A stretch of DNA of 64,000 nt from Bacteroidaceae bacterium (GTDB lineage Bacteria > Bacteroidota > Bacteroidia > Bacteroidales > Bacteroidaceae), in assembly GCA_024683455.1 (NCBI GenBank), contig JAIKYE010000021.1:1-64000 (forward strand), read 5' to 3'. The first letter of the stretch is position 1. Each line of letters starts with the position of its first letter. The notes below the pieces were generated by a model that had not been told where the DNA came from, searched no databases, and was given only the letters and a program-made list of their open reading frames with translations. This document shows, piece after piece, positions 25,235 through 34,150 of the stretch. Position numbers and translations under genes: made by a program.

Positions 25235-25456
25235 ATGTACTGGACTTTGGAATTAGCCTCAAAACTGGAGGATGCTCCCTGGCCTGCGACCAAAGAGGAG
25301 CTCATAGATTATGCTACACGTAGTGGAGCTCCTCTTGAAGTAATAGAGAATCTCTCAGAGATTGAAGACGAGGGCGATGTTTATGAAAACATTGAGGACA
25401 TCTGGCCAGATTATCCCACAAAAGAAGATTTTCTCTTCAACGAGGATGAATATTAA
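25235..25456 (+). CDS. Small acidic protein, DUF2795 family
   Basis: 73 residues, highly acidic at the C-terminus. MYWTLELASKLEDAPWPATKEELIDYATRSG and PLEVIENLSEI fit the DUF2795 pattern, a small helical fold (WPATKxELIxYA). This protein is widespread in Bacteroidales and of unknown function. It stands alone between its own -7 element and a clear terminator. Confidence 0.85.
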   Translation: MYWTLELASKLEDAPWPATKEELIDYATRSGAPLEVIENLSEIEDEGDVYENIEDIWPDYPTKEDFLFNEDEY

Positions 25457-25461
25457 GAAAA

Positions 25462-25490
25462 GAAGAAGTGACACGTAAGTGCCGCTTCTT
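25462..25490 (+). terminator. Terminator after the DUF2795 gene
   Basis: AAGAAGTGACAC, loop GTAA, GTGCCGCTTCTT, then TTGTTCTT. Confidence 0.75.
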
Positions 25491-25570
25491 TGTTCTTATA
25501 AAACAACCCATCTGAAAAAGCATAAAATGTTAAGGTAAAATGAGTTAAATATCAACGGAAAGGTATAAAT

Positions 25571-25598
25571 CCATGAAAAGTAGGTACACCTTTCATGG
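25571..25598. promoter_or_regulatory. Inverted repeat overlapping the glyS promoter
   Basis: CCATGAAA (25571-25578) and TTTCATGG (25591-25598) are perfect 8-bp arms with a 12-bp spacer. They lie over the -33 region, directly before TAtcTTTG at 25607-25614. This could be an operator or an attenuator remnant. Confidence 0.45.
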
Positions 25599-25606
25599 AT
25601 TTTTTG

Positions 25607-25614
25607 TATCTTTG
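25607..25614 (+). promoter_or_regulatory. -7 element of the glyS promoter
   Basis: TAtcTTTG followed by CACGC, 38 bp before the ATG at 25652. Confidence 0.6.
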
Positions 25615-25651
25615 CACGCAAAAGTAATAAGAACAAAGGAATAATATTATT

Positions 25652-27205
25652 ATGGCACAACAGGAAGATGTTTTCAAGAAGATAGTTTCACACTGTAAGG
25701 AATATGGTTTTGTTTTCCCCAGCAGCGATATTTATGATGGCTTAGGTGCTGTCTATGACTATGGTCAGAATGGCGTAGAACTAAAGAACAACATAAAGCA
25801 ATACTGGTGGCAGAGCATGGTATTGCTGCACGAAAATATTGTGGGTATTGATGCTGCCATCTTTATGCACCCCACTACTTGGAAGGCATCCGGCCACGTT
25901 GATGCTTTCAACGATCCTCTGATTGATAACCGTGACTCCAAGAAGCGTTACCGTGCAGATGTTCTCATTGAAGAACAACTGGCAAAATATGAGGATAAGA
26001 TCCAGAAGGAAATAGAAAAAGCCAAGAAGAAGTTTGGCGATGCCTTTGACGAGGCTCAGTTCCGTGCTACCAACCCACGTGTATTAGAGAATCAGGAGAA
26101 GTTTGATGCCTTGCACAAACGTTATCAGGAGGTAATGAATGCCGAGGGCGGTATTGATCTGGAGGGTATGAAGCAAATTATCCTGGACGAAGGTATTGTT
26201 TGTCCCATCAGCGGAACACGCAACTGGACAGATGTTCGTCAGTTCAACCTGATGTTCAAGACAGAGATGGGTAGTACAGCCGACGGCGCCAGCACCATCT
26301 ATCTGCGTCCTGAGACTGCTCAGGGTATTTTCGTAAACTATCTGAATGTTCAGAAAACGGGCCGTATGAAACTTCCCTTCGGTATTGCCCAAATAGGTAA
26401 GGCATTCCGTAATGAAATTGTTGCACGCCAGTTTATCTTCCGTATGCGCGAATTTGAGCAGATGGAGATGCAGTTCTTTATCAAGCCCGGTACAGAGCTC
26501 GACTGGTTTGCCAAGTGGAAAGAGACTCGTATGAAGTGGCATCAGAACCTTGGTTTCGGTGCAGAGAACTACCGTTTCCACGACCACGATAAGCTGGCTC
26601 ACTATGCCAATGCTGCTACAGACATTGAGTTCCATATGCCTTTCGGCTTCAAGGAGGTTGAGGGTATTCACTCTCGTACCAACTTCGACCTTTCTCAGCA
26701 CGCCAAGTATAGCGGCAAGAAAATCGAGTACTTTGATCCCGATACAAACGAGAGCTACACTCCATACGTTATAGAGACCTCTATCGGCGTTGACCGCATG
26801 TTCCTCTCTATCATGTGCCACAGTTATGAGGAGCAGCAGCTACCTGACGGTCAGACACGTACTGTCCTGCACTTGCCAGCAGCCTTGGCTCCCGTGAAAT
26901 TAGCGGTATTCCCCTTGACCAAGAAAGATGGTATGCCAGAGAAAGCTCAGGAGATTATCAATGATTTGCGCTTCCACTTCAATTGTAAATACGAGGAGAA
27001 GGACCAGATCGGTAAGCGTTATCGCCGTATGGATGCTATTGGTTGCCCCTTCTGCGTAACAGTTGACCAACAGACATTGGAAGACAATACCGTTACTTTA
27101 CGTGACCGCGATACTATGGAGCAGCGTCGTGTTGCAATCAGCGACCTGCGTGGTATTATTGAGGATAAGGTCAGCATCACCAGTCTGTTAAAGAATTTGC
27201 TGTAA
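25652..27205 (+). CDS. glyS: Glycyl-tRNA synthetase, dimeric type
   Basis: 517 residues, the alpha2-type single-chain enzyme (not the E. coli GlyQ/GlyS heterotetramer). Class II motifs: FVFPSSDIYDGLGAVYDYGQNGVELKNN at the N-terminus, motif 1 near HPTTWKASGHVDAFNDP, motif 2 FRNEIVARQFIFRMREFEQMEMQFF, motif 3 ETSIGVDRMFLSIM. The C-terminal anticodon-binding domain runs from about 410 (LAPVKLAVFPLTKKDG). It charges tRNA-Gly in the cytoplasm. The stop overlaps the FKBP gene start by one base, so the two are co-translated. An inverted repeat covers its promoter. Confidence 0.96.
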   Translation: MAQQEDVFKKIVSHCKEYGFVFPSSDIYDGLGAVYDYGQNGVELKNNIKQYWWQSMVLLHENIVGIDAAIFMHPTTWKASGHVDAFNDPLIDNRDSKKRYRADVLIEEQLAKYEDKIQKEIEKAKKKFGDAFDEAQFRATNPRVLENQEKFDALHKRYQEVMNAEGGIDLEGMKQIILDEGIVCPISGTRNWTDVRQFNLMFKTEMGSTADGASTIYLRPETAQGIFVNYLNVQKTGRMKLPFGIAQIGKAFRNEIVARQFIFRMREFEQMEMQFFIKPGTELDWFAKWKETRMKWHQNLGFGAENYRFHDHDKLAHYANAATDIEFHMPFGFKEVEGIHSRTNFDLSQHAKYSGKKIEYFDPDTNESYTPYVIETSIGVDRMFLSIMCHSYEEQQLPDGQTRTVLHLPAALAPVKLAVFPLTKKDGMPEKAQEIINDLRFHFNCKYEEKDQIGKRYRRMDAIGCPFCVTVDQQTLEDNTVTLRDRDTMEQRRVAISDLRGIIEDKVSITSLLKNLL

Positions 27206-27864
27206 TGAATAAAGTTCTTGTTTTACTTCTTGGACTAATATGTCTGGTCTCATGCTCAGAGGAGAGCAATGAGTGGGATCCTTATTATAGTTGGAATACC
27301 CGAAATGCTATGTGGTTTGAACAGGTGGCTGATTCAGCCCGTACAGCAATCTCTTTAGCCAAGGCCCAATATGGCGAAGAATGGGAGAGCCATTGCTCTT
27401 GGCGTATGTTTAAGAGTTTACGTCGTAGCGCAGACATACCTGGTGCCACTACAGATAGCATCGTCTGCAAGATAGTAAAACAGGGCGAAGGCAAACAGAA
27501 GATAAACTTCACAGACTACGTGCTACTTCATTACCGTGGTTGGCTGATGCCAACTGAGTACATCTCAGAGGACAACATCAGCAAGGAAACGAAGATGGTC
27601 GTATTTGACCAGTCCTTCAAGGGAACATTCAATCCGGAAACGGCAGCCCCCGCAACAATTTCTGTCAGCGGGACTGTTGAAGGATTCCAAACAGCCCTGC
27701 AATATATGGTTGAAGGAGACGAGTGGTATGTATATGTACCGCAGCAAATGGGATATGGAAGTGAAAGCCCATCAGATGCCGTTCCTACATATAGCACATT
27801 GCTATTTTGGATGAATGTTGTGGGTGTTTATGAAAAGGGAGCTGATGTACCCGATTGGAATTAA
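27205..27864 (+). CDS. FKBP-type peptidyl-prolyl isomerase lipoprotein
   Basis: 219 residues. Signal peptide with lipobox CLVSC (Cys at 17) gives a membrane-anchored lipoprotein. A leader region of about 80 residues precedes an FKBP domain (about 90-210): YVLLHYRGWLM, VFDQSFKGTFNPETAAPATISV, GTVEGFQTALQYMVEGDEWYVYVPQQMGYG, YSTLLFWMNVVGVY. These include most of the aromatic residues of the active pocket. Bacteroidales carry several such lipoproteins, thought to help fold envelope proteins. It is coupled to glyS through TAATG and followed by a terminator. Confidence 0.9.
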   Translation: MNKVLVLLLGLICLVSCSEESNEWDPYYSWNTRNAMWFEQVADSARTAISLAKAQYGEEWESHCSWRMFKSLRRSADIPGATTDSIVCKIVKQGEGKQKINFTDYVLLHYRGWLMPTEYISEDNISKETKMVVFDQSFKGTFNPETAAPATISVSGTVEGFQTALQYMVEGDEWYVYVPQQMGYGSESPSDAVPTYSTLLFWMNVVGVYEKGADVPDWN

Positions 27865-27888
27865 CAGAAACGCATAAACAAAATAAAG

Positions 27889-27920
27889 GAACCTCCGGAG
27901 CAATACTTCGGGGGTTTCTT
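27889..27920 (+). terminator. Terminator of the glyS-FKBP operon
   Basis: AACCTCCGGAG, loop CAATA, CTTCGGGGGTT, then TCTT. Confidence 0.75.
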
Positions 27921-27964
27921 GCGAAAAACAGGCACAGATAGGCTGTCTTTCTTCAAATAATTGC

Positions 27965-27972
27965 TATCTTTG
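27965..27972 (+). promoter_or_regulatory. -7 element before the GH43 gene at 28011
   Basis: TAtcTTTG, 39 bp before the ATG. The -33 element is weak. Confidence 0.5.
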
Positions 27973-28010
27973 TACCATCATTATAAAATAACCATATTAT
28001 AAACTGAAAG

Positions 28011-29543
28011 ATGAAAACGTTAATCAATATTTTTACATTTACCATTTTACTTATCTCTGCAAACACATTACAGGCACGTAATACATTTACAAACCCCGTA
28101 ATCTGGTCTGATGTTCCCGATATGGATGCCGTTCGCGTGGGTAACGATTACTGGATGGTTTCTACCACCATGCATTTTTCTCCCGGAGCACCTATTATGC
28201 ATTCAAAAGACCTTGTTCACTGGGAAACGGTGAATTACATCTTCGATACGCTGAATGATAGTCCGAAGAATAATCTGGAAGGTGGAAACGTATATGGTCG
28301 TGGCCAATGGGCAGCATCACTGAAGTATCATAAAGGAAAGTTTTACTGCTTCTTTGGTACAGGTGCCAAATCATTCCTATATAGCACCACCGATCCACGC
28401 AAGAAGTGGGAAGTCATCTGGCAAAGCGACACATACTATCATGATGCAGCTTTCTTTATCGACGATGACGACCGTCCTTTCCTTTTCTTTAATGGCTCAC
28501 ATATACAGTTACGTGAGTTCTATCCAGACTTCCGTCCCGGATTCAAGGAAGACGGCGTAAGTTGTGAGGTAGTACACGGGGAGCCAAAAGGCTTGCTGGA
28601 AGGTTCTCACGCTTATAAGCACGATGGCAAGTACTATCTTACTTGCATCTGGTGGCCACAGGGCGGAATCCGCACACAAGTTTGTTTCCGTGCCGATAAG
28701 ATTGACGGAGACTATGCCAATAACATGAAGATCATTCTCTCTGACGATGCAGGGATACGCGGACGTGGAGTGGCTCAGGGATTCTTTATAGACACATCCA
28801 ATGGCGAATGGTGGAGCATGATGATGCAGGATCACGATGCTGTGGGACGAATTCCGTATCTGATGCCTATGAGATGGGAGGAAGGTTGGCCTATGTTAGG
28901 CGACGAAACTGGAAAGATAGGTAAGACGTTGGCAATGCCAGGAGGTGGCAAAAAAAGTAAGGAACGTATTACGGCAAGCGACGAATTCAAGAAACCTGAG
29001 TTAGACGTAGTGTGGGAGTGGAACCACAATCCCGATAATAGTCTGTGGTCACTTACAGAACGTAAGGGTTTCCTTCGCTTGAAAACGGGAAAGGTTGTCA
29101 ACAATATTTTTGAAGCACGTAATACCCTTACGCAAAGAACCTACGGACCAAAATCAGAAGCCAGCGTACGCCTCGATGTCAGCCAGATGAAAGAAGGTGA
29201 TCACGCAGGACTTTCCACTTACTGCTCTCAACCGGGAACCATAGAGATTGTCATAGAGGATGGACAGCGATATCTGCTTATGACCGGCAGAACGGAAGAA
29301 AAAGCCCGTGTCGCATACAACCCGGACATTGTTTATCTGCGCGTCGTTGCCGATTTTATCTCAGATAATGCTACTTTCCTCTATTCACAAGATGGAAAGG
29401 AGTGGAAGCCGTTTGGTGACAGCTTCCACATGGTTTTCAATCTGGAACACTTTGTAGGCAACCGCTTTGCTATCTTCAACTATGCAACCAAGCAGAGCGG
29501 AGGATGGGTAGATGTTGACTGGTTCCGTTTTCAGAAGGATTAG
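28011..29543 (+). CDS. Secreted glycoside hydrolase family 43 (xylosidase/arabinofuranosidase-type)
   Basis: 510 residues with a signal peptide (MKTLINIFTFTILLISANTLQA). The five-bladed GH43 propeller shows the usual acidic trio: general base Asp37 in WSDVPDMDAVRVG, Asp145 in TYYHDAAFF and general acid Glu197 in GLLEGSHAYKHDGKYYL. A C-terminal beta-sandwich of the GH43_C2/DUF1349 type (about 330-508) follows, as in two-domain beta-xylosidases and alpha-L-arabinofuranosidases. It likely trims xylan or arabinan side chains outside the cytoplasm. It is a single-gene unit; its last four bases overlap the convergent nitroreductase gene. Confidence 0.92.
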   Translation: MKTLINIFTFTILLISANTLQARNTFTNPVIWSDVPDMDAVRVGNDYWMVSTTMHFSPGAPIMHSKDLVHWETVNYIFDTLNDSPKNNLEGGNVYGRGQWAASLKYHKGKFYCFFGTGAKSFLYSTTDPRKKWEVIWQSDTYYHDAAFFIDDDDRPFLFFNGSHIQLREFYPDFRPGFKEDGVSCEVVHGEPKGLLEGSHAYKHDGKYYLTCIWWPQGGIRTQVCFRADKIDGDYANNMKIILSDDAGIRGRGVAQGFFIDTSNGEWWSMMMQDHDAVGRIPYLMPMRWEEGWPMLGDETGKIGKTLAMPGGGKKSKERITASDEFKKPELDVVWEWNHNPDNSLWSLTERKGFLRLKTGKVVNNIFEARNTLTQRTYGPKSEASVRLDVSQMKEGDHAGLSTYCSQPGTIEIVIEDGQRYLLMTGRTEEKARVAYNPDIVYLRVVADFISDNATFLYSQDGKEWKPFGDSFHMVFNLEHFVGNRFAIFNYATKQSGGWVDVDWFRFQKD

Positions 29544-30049
29544 CGGCGAACCACAATCTCCGCCATATCCTTGCGTTTCTTCTCCGACGGCTTCAGGTCG
29601 GCTGCAGCCTTACCGATAGGAATAAGCACAACAGGTTCTTCTGTTTCTGGCAACTTCAATAGCTCGTGGCAAAGTTGGGCATTGAAGTTACAAACCCAAC
29701 AGGAGCCCAAGCCTAATTCGGCAGCAGCCAGGCAGATATGTTCGGCGGCAATAGCAATATCTATGTCGCCATGACGTTTGCCGTCACTTCTCACCCACTC
29801 CACATCATGCTGAACGGTCAGCAGAATGTATAAAGGGGCTTGGCTGAGCCAGTCGCGTTTGTAACATTGCTGTAACAATTCTCTGTCCGTTTGGGAAGTC
29901 ATTACATAAAACTTCCAAGGCTGAAGGTTAACTGCAGAAGGTGCCAGACGCGCACACTCCAGAATATATTGCAGTTGGTCCTCTGTTACGGGCTCGCCCG
30001 AATATGCACGTACAGAATAACGTGTTTCTGATAAAGTCTTAAAATCCAT
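29540..30049 (-). CDS. Nitroreductase family protein
   Basis: 169 residues, a short FMN-dependent nitroreductase. RYSVRAYSGEPVTEDQLQYILECARLAPSAVNLQPWKFYV is the flavin-binding N-terminus (Arg-Ser-x-Arg and Ser-x-x-Asn-x-Gln-Pro). AAEHICLAAAELGLGSCWVCNF and VLIPIGKAA are the later flavin and dimer contacts. Reduction of quinones or nitro compounds with NAD(P)H is the family activity; the real substrate is unknown. It ends convergently with GH43 and starts 33 bp after the kinase stop upstream on the same strand, so it may be the last gene of that operon. Confidence 0.92.
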   Translation of the reverse strand: MDFKTLSETRYSVRAYSGEPVTEDQLQYILECARLAPSAVNLQPWKFYVMTSQTDRELLQQCYKRDWLSQAPLYILLTVQHDVEWVRSDGKRHGDIDIAIAAEHICLAAAELGLGSCWVCNFNAQLCHELLKLPETEEPVVLIPIGKAAADLKPSEKKRKDMAEIVVRR

Positions 30050-30082
30050 CCTTATTCAATTTCGTAATCCATAATTGTGCCA

Positions 30083-31180
30083 TCAGGAAAGACACTTGTT
30101 AATGAAAGCATTCATCTCATCCTCATGAGCCTCAATACTCAGCAACAGGTGAAGCTGATTGTTGGCACGTACAAAGTTGTGCTCGGGATACTGACACTTC
30201 CAATACTTGTCGCCACTCAGGTAATCCCACAGGAATCGAACGCATTGCATATAAGGGAAGAGCTTTACAGCATAAGGAAGGTTTTCTATCTCCACACGTG
30301 TCAGGAACGAGGCAGCACTGCTTAGGTAACCCTCTGTAAAGGCTTTGAAGATTTCCACGTTAAACTGCACTTTGTCCATATCAGGACAGTCCTCAGCCAC
30401 CACATTAGCACCTGTACGCAAGAAGTCGCCATAGTCTGAGAAGATAAAGTTAGGCATTACAGTATCAAGGTCAATAACGCAAAGCACATTATCGTTCTTG
30501 TCGAACATCATATTGTTCACCTTGGTATCGCAGTGACAAACTCGTTTTGGCAGAATGCCTTCCCTTCCCATACGCTCTGCTTTGCACATTTCCTCTGCAC
30601 GGGCATCTATCTCTTGCAGCATCTTCTGTACTTGGGGCTCACTAACACGTCCTGCAGGATCTGCTTTCACTACCTCACGTAACTGTTGCAAGCGAAACTC
30701 CATGTTATGAAAATCCTTAATGGTCTCACCCAACTGTACGGGGATGTCGGCTAGCATAGACTGGAAGTTACCAAATGCTTTCCCCGCAGCTTTGCTGCTT
30801 TCCGGATTAACCGCCTGCTTGGTTATAGCATCAGGTATGAATATCATGATGCGCCAGTATTTCTTATCCACCAAGGCATACAGCTTCTTGCTGTCTTCTT
30901 TTAGCGGGATGAAGGTCAGTACCTTACGATTGATATCTTTCTCACCCTTCTCCTCCAGTTTCTTGCGGATGTGAGTGGTTACTGCATCGATATTACGCAT
31001 TACCATATCCACGTCGGGGAAAACGGCATCATTCACGCGTTGTAGTACATAGTCAGGTTGATCTGTTTCTGCGGTCTTTACCTTATAGGTATCATTGATA
31101 AGGCCCTCGCCTAAGGGCTTTATCTCACTAACAGTGCCACTAATGGCAAACTGTGCAACAATGTCTTTTAATTCTGTCAT
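30083..31180 (-). CDS. Aminoglycoside-phosphotransferase-fold sugar kinase, NahK-like
   Basis: 365 residues. The kinase fold is recognised by LGEGLINDTYKV (nucleotide loop), the catalytic loop RVCHCDTKVNNMMFD and the metal site VIDLDTVMPNFIFSDYGDFLR. The closest characterised members I know are N-acetylhexosamine 1-kinases (NahK) that phosphorylate GlcNAc/GalNAc in the lacto-N-biose pathway. In Bacteroidales they are often misnamed as antibiotic kinases or mucin desulfatases. The sugar specificity is an inference. It lies 18 bp after the large surface-protein gene on the same strand and before the nitroreductase. Confidence 0.82.
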   Translation of the reverse strand: MTELKDIVAQFAISGTVSEIKPLGEGLINDTYKVKTAETDQPDYVLQRVNDAVFPDVDMVMRNIDAVTTHIRKKLEEKGEKDINRKVLTFIPLKEDSKKLYALVDKKYWRIMIFIPDAITKQAVNPESSKAAGKAFGNFQSMLADIPVQLGETIKDFHNMEFRLQQLREVVKADPAGRVSEPQVQKMLQEIDARAEEMCKAERMGREGILPKRVCHCDTKVNNMMFDKNDNVLCVIDLDTVMPNFIFSDYGDFLRTGANVVAEDCPDMDKVQFNVEIFKAFTEGYLSSAASFLTRVEIENLPYAVKLFPYMQCVRFLWDYLSGDKYWKCQYPEHNFVRANNQLHLLLSIEAHEDEMNAFINKCLS

Positions 31181-31198
31181 AATATATAAGGTTTATGT

Positions 31199-34039
31199 TT
31201 ATCTGTCTTCTGGCATGCTTTTGCCTGTAAGTAACGTTCCGTCTGCCGACATTCCTTCGGCACTTATAGCTATCTGAGTAGGTTTGCAGTTATTATAGAA
31301 CTCTATCTTCGCACTACCTGATTCATCAAGTTTCAAGTCTGGATTCCAATACAAGGTTCTTCTGTAGTCCTTGGTTTCTGGTAATGGCTTCTTGCTGTAG
31401 TTGGGTTGATAGAAATCATCCGGTGTTGAGAAGCCTGGCAGAATAACATAACGGTCACGACGTACGGTGCGTTTAGATGTATCTAAGTAGGAACGCAGGT
31501 CAATGGTCACCTCTGGTTGATTGCTGCCATCAAAATGTTTGTCTCCCTCACGTCGCGGACTGTAATCGGTATAGATATATACCTTATCCAAATTATAAAG
31601 TTTATTATATCGCTCCTGTTCTCTGGTTGAGATGTTGCTATTCCAGGTAGGTATGCCACCTCCATTGACGCCTGTGCTCTCCTTCGATTGTTGCAAGGCT
31701 GACTTCTCCCTCACTAATTTGGATTCCAATCGGAGGACAATATCATAAGGACGTTCCATATTCATATCACCGATATAAGTTCTGGATACGTCGGTAATGA
31801 AACGTTCCTGTCCGATATAATAACCTGTACAGAATCCTGCATCTATAGCCTCATTGAGTGCCGTATATGCATCAATCACAAAGGCTGGCTTGGTAGCGTC
31901 AAACTTTGTAAGTTTTGTTCGTTTGGCACCAATGGTAACCTCTTGAAGAGAGCGTGAGCCGTCGTTCAACCAATCGGGTGACAATAAACTTCCCTTGGGA
32001 GCCTGAGCCAGATGATCCTGATACCAGCCGTATGGTTTAACAAAACGAGGGTAGAAAGGACGAAGACGCACATAGAATTCTGGATAATTTATGTCGCCTG
32101 TTGTTGTATATAAGTTCTCATGCCATATTGTTTTCTCCTTTTTCCACTTTGTTGTATCTGAGGCTGCCAGCTCCAAAATACAACCATCGTAAAAACGGGG
32201 GCTTTGAACATTAAACTGTCCCTTATTTGTTATGATATCTCCTACAATACCATCACCTCCTTCTTCAGTGGGCTTGAAAAATTTGGCGTGTACTCGTACC
32301 TCATTCTTAAGCGAGCCTTCTTTCTTATTAAAGCGTCCTAAGAATCCATGACGTGTCTCCTTTTCGTTCGCATCATCATCATCATTTGTCTCGGACATAT
32401 CCTTCTCTGTATAATTTGCTTTTGGCTCTTCCTGATTATCTGATTCCATTTCCTCAGACTTTGTGTCATTAGACTGCTTCTCTGCACCCTTGGCAAACAA
32501 ATCTTCTGACTGATCTGTCTGATACTTGTTCACCTCACCTGTCATCAGCGGGGTCTGTTCTGGCATGTGGTTTAACACGAATGCACCTGGCGTTGCCATT
32601 GTGTGCCAATCATAGCGTCGCCATCCCTGAATCATAAGCAGCAAGTCAAGGGCACGCTGGTGCTCGGCGTCATCTTTCTCAAAGAAGTATTCTGGTTGCT
32701 CTACAAAACCACGTATCTGACTACTTAGCAACATTTCCGTGAGAATATTTCCAGAGTCGTGGATGTATTCCGTATGGGCTGCATCTCTTACAGCAACGCT
32801 GATACGGCTGTTGTGTGCATTGGCCATCACTTGCAGACTGACAGGCCCAAAGGGCTGAGTCGGTGTATTACTTATGCCGCTGAAAGTAATGCTCTGCGGT
32901 TGAAAATCATTCTTGCGTACAAAGAAGAGGCGGTCGGCATAAATTCGACCTTCTGTATTGAAAACAGTAACCTGACATACACCGGTTCGTAGTTTGTCAC
33001 TTGTAAGAGTGGTCGAAAGCTGCTGTCCTGTCCCCAGTTCTTTGAAATCGAGCAGCTGACCTTGATTCATCACTGTCATGCCCAATGGTTCGTTGGCTGC
33101 TGTTCCTGCAAGCGCAAGGTTAACCTTTGCTTCACCATTCTCCTGCGTCAACATAATTGCACAGCCATCGGCCTCCACCTTTGGCAGGTCTTGCTCAGCC
33201 ATCTTAAATGCCCATGTAAACTGCGCTTTATATTTTGTTCCATCGGTAGGAACAAATTCCACTGTTCCTCTACCACGCTGTTCTGTTTTGGACTCTGCCA
33301 CCTTCTTTCCTGAAGCATCTATGATAGCCAATGTACCTTCTACGTGCATCCCCTCATCATTATTTACTTCGAAGGCAACACGATTTTTTACTCCGGCTAC
33401 CAGATGTCCTCCTTCAGGGAAAAGCTGGATAACAGCTTTAGGAGCCTCTCCGTCTGCTTTATACTGACGACGCAACGGACGTAGCGTCATGAAATGCTCA
33501 TAATTACCTGGTTCCTCGGGTTTATCATACACAGGGAATACACGACTATAGAGTTTTTCGTAATCGCGATAGTATTCCCGTGCCATTTTCTTATTAAAGA
33601 ACCACTTCTCGGCATAACTGGTATGTGGATGCTCTGTTTCACCCCAGTTCAACTGCCAACGCGTATATGCTCTCAGTTCATAGTAACCACCATAAAGTGA
33701 GTCGTTCAACACAAAATTTCCATGTGCTTCTCCACCCTCCAGTTCCAGTAACTGACGCTGTACCAGATAGCCGTCCTGATTCAATAGCTCGGCATATAAC
33801 ACCTTACTTAATCTACTTGGCAAACCATCACTACGACGTACATATGCTTTATAATATAATGTATCACCCAGAAAATAACACGTATTATCCATGTGGATAA
33901 AAATCTGTTCCTGGGGGATTTTCTTACCAAACTTCTGTAAGCGTTCTGCCCAACCGCTCAAGGTCGTAGGAAGATTTGTCTGGGCCATCAGGCTCAGGCA
34001 TAAGAATGTGCAAATCACAAACGAAAAAAACTTGTTCAT
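31199..34039 (-). CDS. Large exported MG2/plug-like surface protein
   Basis: 946 residues with a signal peptide (MNKFFSFVICTFLCLSLMAQ). The N-terminal IPQEQIFIHMDNTCYFLGDTLYYKAYV, then YGGYYELRAYTRW, matches the macroglobulin-like MG2 start of a Bacteroidota protein family. Beta-rich repeats follow. A very acidic Asp/Glu linker lies at about 525-575 (SEEMESDNQEEPK, NDDDDANEKE). A region around 700-780 resembles a TonB plug fragment (LQEVTIGAKRTKL, then a helical stretch and YDIVLRLE). The barrel is absent. It is probably anchored at the outer membrane, and its function is unknown. TAtcTTTG (34076-34069) serves as its -7 element, divergent from the helicase promoter. Confidence 0.7.
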   Translation of the reverse strand: MNKFFSFVICTFLCLSLMAQTNLPTTLSGWAERLQKFGKKIPQEQIFIHMDNTCYFLGDTLYYKAYVRRSDGLPSRLSKVLYAELLNQDGYLVQRQLLELEGGEAHGNFVLNDSLYGGYYELRAYTRWQLNWGETEHPHTSYAEKWFFNKKMAREYYRDYEKLYSRVFPVYDKPEEPGNYEHFMTLRPLRRQYKADGEAPKAVIQLFPEGGHLVAGVKNRVAFEVNNDEGMHVEGTLAIIDASGKKVAESKTEQRGRGTVEFVPTDGTKYKAQFTWAFKMAEQDLPKVEADGCAIMLTQENGEAKVNLALAGTAANEPLGMTVMNQGQLLDFKELGTGQQLSTTLTSDKLRTGVCQVTVFNTEGRIYADRLFFVRKNDFQPQSITFSGISNTPTQPFGPVSLQVMANAHNSRISVAVRDAAHTEYIHDSGNILTEMLLSSQIRGFVEQPEYFFEKDDAEHQRALDLLLMIQGWRRYDWHTMATPGAFVLNHMPEQTPLMTGEVNKYQTDQSEDLFAKGAEKQSNDTKSEEMESDNQEEPKANYTEKDMSETNDDDDANEKETRHGFLGRFNKKEGSLKNEVRVHAKFFKPTEEGGDGIVGDIITNKGQFNVQSPRFYDGCILELAASDTTKWKKEKTIWHENLYTTTGDINYPEFYVRLRPFYPRFVKPYGWYQDHLAQAPKGSLLSPDWLNDGSRSLQEVTIGAKRTKLTKFDATKPAFVIDAYTALNEAIDAGFCTGYYIGQERFITDVSRTYIGDMNMERPYDIVLRLESKLVREKSALQQSKESTGVNGGGIPTWNSNISTREQERYNKLYNLDKVYIYTDYSPRREGDKHFDGSNQPEVTIDLRSYLDTSKRTVRRDRYVILPGFSTPDDFYQPNYSKKPLPETKDYRRTLYWNPDLKLDESGSAKIEFYNNCKPTQIAISAEGMSADGTLLTGKSMPEDR

Positions 34040-34068
34040 AAATATAGATTATTGTCGTTTAACTTAGG

Positions 34069-34076
34069 CAAAGATA
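34069..34076 (-). promoter_or_regulatory. -7 element of the MG2-like protein operon
   Basis: TAtcTTTG on the minus strand, about 30 bp before the ATG at 34039. The -33 element is unclear. Confidence 0.5.
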
Positions 34077-34098
34077 AGACTTTTTTCTTCATACGCTC

Positions 34099-34129
34099 TT
34101 GTGTAAGCAAAAATTTTCCGCTAATTTTG
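34099..34129 (+). promoter_or_regulatory. Promoter of the Dna2-like helicase gene
   Basis: TTG (34099-34101), 20 bp, TAatTTTG (34122-34129). The transcription start near 34135 sets the translation start at 34151. Confidence 0.65.
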
Positions 34130-34150
34130 CAGAAATCATGGCAATTAACA

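Noticed and set aside
26084-26821. A 245-residue minus-strand frame opposite glyS
   Set aside because: Antisense shadow of glycyl-tRNA synthetase; no family resemblance.
30083-31180. Antibiotic-resistance aminoglycoside kinase
   Set aside because: The fold is shared, but sequence features and Bacteroidales context fit a sugar kinase of the NahK type better.
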